A stretch of 64,000 bases of DNA from Leptidea sinapis (lineage: Eukaryota > Arthropoda > Insecta > Lepidoptera > Pieridae): positions 2,108,001-2,172,000 of the forward strand of contig NC_066292.1 in NCBI RefSeq assembly GCF_905404315.1, in the 5' to 3' direction. The translations under genes and the position numbers were made by a program. Of the stretch, positions 59,289 through 64,000 are shown one piece after another (the stretch's first letter is position 1; every line of letters begins with the position of its first letter). Under the pieces are notes generated by a model that saw nothing but the letters and a program-made list of their open reading frames with translations, made no database searches and was not told where the DNA came from.

Positions 59289-60377
59289 TTTACTTATTTA
59301 GCATTTTAGTAAATAGTATTTGAAGGACTTCCCGTTTAAGTTCGCAGAACCCGCTCTTTCCAACGGATAAGAATGCTTACACATTTAACAAAAATCGTGA
59401 ATGAATGAATTTAAATGAAAATTTGTATATTTCAATTTTTTCGTACGGAGCCTATGTCTGCCTATTTATATTATATATACGACAGAGCGTCAGCGACTCA
59501 GTCCCATATTGACTTCGATTACGCGGAAATCTGACTGATTTTATAGTTTTTTGGTACGGAGCTTATAGAATAACGTGTATTGTTTCGATAGGAATTAAAC
59601 AAAAACGAAAAGTCACTTCAAACCTCGATTTTTGAGATTTTTACTCAGGACATTAAGCCTGATTTGCAGCTGTCCTTATCGCACTATCTTCTGTGTCACC
59701 CGCGTTCGCTCGACACAATAATGATTTTAAACTTCTTAACTCTGAGAAAGCTGACCATGTTTTGGTAATCACAAGCCATCAGGTAACATAACTATGATAC
59801 AAACATATAAATGTGTATAGTCTTACAGTAAATTCATATTTGAAATATTGTTATCTCCATAACACTAACTTGTACAGCTTCCTGAATTTGCTGTGTTGGT
59901 GAAAACTGCAATGGAGCGTTGGTACTCGCGTTTTGCAAATTAAGTTTATCTTCAGTGGGGCTGAAAGGGTGAGGTTGGACGGCCGTGACCCAGAAAGCGC
60001 TTTGTCATCGACGTGCCCTAATTATGACGGCCTTCCTGGCTACGTGCAGTCCTGTGACATTGAGAGGGAATTTACTGCTAGTGGCATTTAGTTCGACACC
60101 TCATATCTCATTAGTATACTATCTATTTACGTACATTCATGTTATAAGCTCTGTATATATTGGAATTTGAAAGCGTTATCTTAATTTTTTTTTCTTTAAC
60201 CCTTTTCTTGCCAGCATCATTATAACGAGGATATTAATTTTTTCTGTTGTGTAAAACATAATAAATGTTATGGGTGTTAGTCTACCTACAGAATGATTTT
60301 TTTATGTGGGAGTGGATATAAATCCAATGTCCTGGTGTTTGGTTCCACTGAATTCCTAAACTAATGAACGGATAAAT

Positions 60378-60660
60378 AATGACAAGTATGTCACTTATAG
60401 GCTCCGAGTCCTACGCTACCTTTTAAAATACGCAACGTGGTAGTAAGTTTCATTTTCAGTTAAAAATATTTTTCTTCCAGGCGGGATTTCTTCGAATTAT
60501 TTCCATTACTGTATTGATTGTCTTTTTAGAAGGTAAAACTACGTAGATTATTTTCTGTCACAGCAATCCCGGTACACAAATATACAACTTAAATAAATAA
60601 CATTTGCAACATGTATACATTGTGACTCTTTTTGATTGATTGGTGCAATATTGAGAAAAC
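60378..60660 (-). mobile_element. Diverged maT-like fragment
   Basis: Aligns with the middle of the copy at 45771 through CTTATAGGCT, GAGTCCTA, AAATACGCAAC and GGATTTCTTCGAATT. No ends recognised. Confidence 0.6.
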
Positions 60661-60879
60661 ACAGTGAATATTCATGTAAGAAAGACATGTTTCAATGTCT
60701 TTGAAACTATTAGAAGCGCTGAACATATGATTTCGTGAGTTACGAATAAGACTCAGCTATGAAGCTCAGATCTGTAACACTCTCATTCGTGTAAAGTCAA
60801 TCTAAGCAAAATTTACAATTAGAGAAATTTTTATTTACATTACAAATAATATATGTCTTTTTTTCGATGGCTTATTGCC

Positions 60880-61560
60880 ATCTTGTAGGGTAGGTATATG
60901 ATCCCTTTGCTGTAGTGATTTTGGGACTTCTGATCAAAACAATGCGACAAGTAGTTTTGGCAGGATGCAATGTTGACATTGTTGCAATAATTTTGAAGAG
61001 ACAGGATCAGATGGAAATCTGAAAGTGCAAGCTAATCAGGGCTATGTGGTATAAACATCTCCCAGCTAAACTTTCTTAATTTTTGCTGAGTGGCTAAAAT
61101 GTGTATGTTCCTGCTTTATCGAAATTAAAGATCACACCTTACTATTGATCAATTGAACGCGCTTTTTCTTAACTTCTTGCTCTAATCTGCTCCGTTGTTT
61201 GTAGTAGAGATCAGAATTGATGGTTCTCCTTAGCAGTAAAGGCTTGTTATAAAGTTGTGAATCTATAAAATAAAGTAAAACGGTTGTGAGCTCGTGTGGA
61301 ACCCAATTTTTAAAAATTTTGGCTACCTTCAAATAGGTCATAAATAGGGGTTTATTCAAATAGGTCAAACTATTTTGTGTTCGATTACTAATTCTTCAGG
61401 CATGTCGTAACTACTGATATGCCTATTTTGCTTCACTTTTTTACAAATGTAGTCCATCTTATAACGGGGCAACCGGATTGAAAACGCTTAAACCAACTTT
61501 ATGCTAAGCTTACTGACACTGCATTAGGTCCAACAACAAATTTCTATAGCGGCTTGCGTT
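60880..61560 (-). pseudogene. Mariner transposase relic
   Basis: Minus-strand pieces match mariner transposase in order: GPNAVSV-LA-SWFKRFQSG (61550-61490), KIFKNWVPHELT and LLRRTINSDLYY, then RLEQEVKKKRVQLINSK (61368-61132). Stops and frame changes follow, and the catalytic QDN segment is decayed. Terminal repeats were not found. Confidence 0.72.
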
Positions 61561-62238
61561 GTTTATAAAAAGAAAAACAAATTTGTTTCTTTTTTTTTAA
61601 ACATAACTTTCTTAATGTCACATAAACTAGCCAGAAATAAGGTACTTTAGCCAAAGCAAATTTATTTTGTTATTATTGCCTTGATTTTTTTTTTTCATTT
61701 TTATTAGTTTCACTTTTATCGTGTGGTGTCATGTCTTTTTAATCTAAGTCTTTATGGCCAGGCTTAATATAAATAAACAAGATTATTTATTAAATATTAA
61801 CGATAAGAATAAAGACATAAGAAGACCTCTTAAAATTATAGTGAATTCTCTATTTTTATTTTATTTATATAAAAATATACAGATTTAATTGCCTGCCAAT
61901 AAAAAAATTAATTGGCTGCAAGTCTTTGAAGTTTTTCGCTATGCCTCGTAGAAGTTACAAAATTCGCCCTTGCGTATTTTACACATTCACGCTGTATTTA
62001 AGTGTTCTCTCATGTTTATGAATACATAATTTCCATATACATAAATTGTATATAATTTTGAATTATAAGCTTCGCGTAGGGAGAGAGGAGGCATTATAGA
62101 GACTAACATTGAAGGCAATATCACGGTGAGGTAGCCGTATCAATCCCGTTTCTCATTAATATCTAATCTCTTGATGATTGTGTGAGTTCAAATAACATTG
62201 TCTTGTAATTTCAATCTTGTGCGGTGATTCATTGTAAA

Positions 62239-62511
62239 CCAGTGGGAGGCTCCTTTGTAACGGATGCCTGGCTAGGTTATGGGTACCACAACGGTGCCGA
62301 TTTCTGTCGTGACGCAGTAATGTGTAAACATTACTGTGTTTCGGTCTGAAGGGCGCCGTAGCTAGTGAAGTTACTGAGCAAATGAGACTTAAAATCTTAT
62401 GTCTCAAGGTGACGAGCGCAATTGTAGTGCCGCTCAGAATTGTAATGGGCAGGGCGTATCAATTACCATCAGCGGAACGTCCCACTCGTCTCGTATTTTC
62501 ATAAAAAAAAA
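62239..62511 (+). repeat. Family A repeat copy, sense
   Basis: Well-preserved sense copy ending in a run of nine A. It lacks the block between the two hairpin arms (after CCGCTCAGAATTG), so the large internal hairpin is gone. Confidence 0.88.
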
Positions 62512-62539
62512 CAGGCACATGAGGCAATCTATCTTTAGT

Positions 62540-62640
62540 CTTAGGCTGAGATCTATAGAACGTACTTAGACTTTGCTCAGACTTTACTTACGTAATACTT
62601 AGGTGAGTGCGATAAATTGCGATAACCGCATTTTAATAAC
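62540..62640. mobile_element. Partial relative of the MITE at 52417
   Basis: Shares GGCTGAGATCTATAGA, then runs straight into the block ACTTTGCTCAGACTTTACTT, which is at the opposite end of 52417-52624 and reversed there. Confidence 0.5.
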
Positions 62641-62699
62641 GCATCACAGATATATTTTTGTACAGGTTAAATTTGTTTTCATGTACCTTCATTAAAAAG

Positions 62700-63300
62700 A
62701 GGTGTTAGGCGGTACTAACAGCGCTGAAGGGTACCACCTACAACTCAGCGCTAATACACGAGTGTCACCAAACCCTGGAACAAGTTGCCTCTTATAACCG
62801 GGTAACTCTGCAATGGATCAAGGGACTCTCTGGATCTGGATTTAGAATCTGGATGGATGAATGACTCGAGCTGTAGACAGTCGAAAGAGGCGATACCTGC
62901 ACTGTCGCCCAAACTGACACGTAGACTTATCAGCCTCAACAGACATGACATCCGTATAATGGTGGGCACCCCAACGGGTCACACATCTCTAAACAAACAC
63001 CTTTTCACAATCGGCGTAACGGACAGTCCTAAGTGCAGAGGCTGTGTGGCCGAGGACGAAACGGTCGCTCACGTAATCCTGGAATGTGCGGAGGTGGCCA
63101 ACCAACAGGCAAAAACCTTAACCAATTCGAGGTCGCTCCAGGAAGTCTGCGAACACCCCAGGAATGTTCTGAACTTCTGGAAGGAGCTGGGCTGGTTGGA
63201 GTAACTAGCCATTACTGCACACAAAATGGACCCATGCTAGTGGTTTAATTGCGGAAACAGGAGCCCCTATACAATACCATACAATACAATACCAAGAGGT
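62700..63300 (+). pseudogene. LINE end with RNase H remnant and CCHC-like C-terminus
   Basis: LQWIKGLSGSG recalls the WIKGHSG motif of an RNase H domain. After a break, the frame at 62857-63204 reads LTRRLISLNRHDIRIMVGTP, TGHTSLNKHLF, CRGCVAEDETVAHVILECAE and ends in ELGWLE. The TGH and C--C-(E)T--H---C pattern is the zinc-binding tail of R1/I/LOA-type LINEs. The 3' end is an (AATAC)n-like run. Confidence 0.8.
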
Positions 63301-63914
63301 GTTTTTAAGTAATTAAATGTGATGTTTGAGAGAGTTTTAAGAAAGAGAATATTACATCACACCGAATTAAGTCCATGATTCCCTATTAAATTTAAGTCAC
63401 GTTTCATTTCTTAGCCTTTGAGTCGTTCAACTGTAGTGTTAGCTGAAATAAGCTTGCGATGTCTTCATTTCGTGAATTTACTTCAATTTCCCAATTTTAT
63501 TTATTCAAAAGACTAAAATAGCTTTTATTTTTGAAGTGAATACTTCTTTATACCCACGCCGAGGCAGCGATAAGTGATTGTGGAACAAATGCGTTCTTTG
63601 GTTCCCTACCTGAATATTTATAATTTATATATAATATATTTATAAAATCACTCTATCAATGAATTATTAGTAGCTTTAGTTTTCTCAATAGACAAAAATT
63701 AGAGCGCTGTTATTTTAAAACAAGTCATCGATATTAACTATCACACACGACAATTGGTCACGTTCATCATTATTTTTAATTTATAATTGTGTTGATGCAA
63801 GAATAATCGTGACATAATGTCGTGTGTATTGTAAATTTACTAGTAAAATTGTCACAAAAATGCTGAAAATTTCGTTGAAAGAATCCACTAGAATTTGGAT
63901 ACATAGACACTCCT

Positions 63915-64000
63915 ATATCTTGCTCAGAGTAGTTGTTTGGGTTGATACCAGCAGCTAAATTCCACCACCGGACATTACGTCAAAATGCGAAATACCACAC
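63915..64000 (+). pseudogene. CR1-like reverse transcriptase fragment, cut by window end
   Basis: GLIPAAKFHHRTLRQNAKYH aligns with the segment of the copy at 49829 that reads GLISAAEIHHRALRAKYHPH. A stop precedes LFGLIPAA. The start is approximate. Confidence 0.7.

Larger units (their letters stand above)
55873..64000 (+). other. Endophilin A intron 2 (partial)
   Basis: Sequence after the donor at 55873 holds two Tc1/mariner-group relics, a tRNA-like unit, a family A repeat and two LINE fragments, listed separately. The next endophilin exon was not found, so the intron probably continues past the window. Stretches 58246-59190, 59290-60377, 61780-62238 and 63302-63914 hold nothing I recognise. 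Confidence 0.55.

Noticed and set aside
1..64000. CRISPR arrays, bacterial operons, rRNA genes or integrated viral genomes
   Set aside because: No regularly spaced short repeats, no ribosome-binding-site-led gene runs, no rRNA blocks and no viral capsid or polymerase motifs were seen; the window is eukaryotic with spliced exons.

Overview
This looks like nuclear DNA of a lepidopteran insect. It is AT-rich, protein-coding sequence is sparse, and it is crowded with decayed mobile elements of kinds common in moths and butterflies: CR1/jockey-type LINEs, RTE ends, small Helitrons, mariner/maT relics, tRNA-derived SINEs and many short inverted-repeat elements. Species cannot be fixed from the sequence alone.

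Two conserved genes are present, each only as its first coding exon(s), and they point away from each other. On the minus strand, 10173-10087 and 9612-9412 are the first two coding exons of the DmX/Rabconnectin-3A gene (WD-repeat regulator of V-ATPase assembly); the rest lies beyond the left edge. On the plus strand, 55789-55872 is a small exon with the start codon and first 15 residues of endophilin A (synaptic vesicle endocytosis, N-BAR protein); its remaining exons lie beyond the right edge. The exon has a good splice acceptor and so needs an untranslated exon upstream. A candidate with a strong donor sits at about 11003-11272, about 0.8 kb from the DmX start, so the two genes may share a divergent promoter area (10174-11003, with a CRE-like palindrome and a TGACAG cluster). 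That link is an inference.

Layout: 1-9411 is DmX intron 2 (Helitrons, a foldback element, a SINE split by a LINE, a tRNA-like repeat). 9412-11272 holds the DmX exons and promoter area. 11273-55788 would be the first intron of endophilin A, about 44.5 kb and mostly repeats: tRNA-like units, tandem Helitrons, long inverted repeats, a P-like element with a THAP-like mini-ORF, a 5'-complete but 3'-truncated CR1-like LINE (31785-35036), a deleted second copy (37605-38925), RTE ends (39420-40175), a maT copy (45771-46924), Harbinger-like MITEs and a LINE 3' end (49829-50380). 55873-64000 is endophilin A intron 2 with a second maT copy, a mariner relic, an RNase H-bearing LINE end and, at the window edge, another CR1-like fragment.

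No rRNA gene, CRISPR array, operon or intact autonomous transposon was found. All reverse transcriptase and transposase reading frames seen are broken. The most informative signals are the two gene starts, target-site duplications that date nested insertions, Helitron 3' hairpins with covarying stems, and a tRNA-like repeat whose anticodon stem stays paired through compensatory changes.
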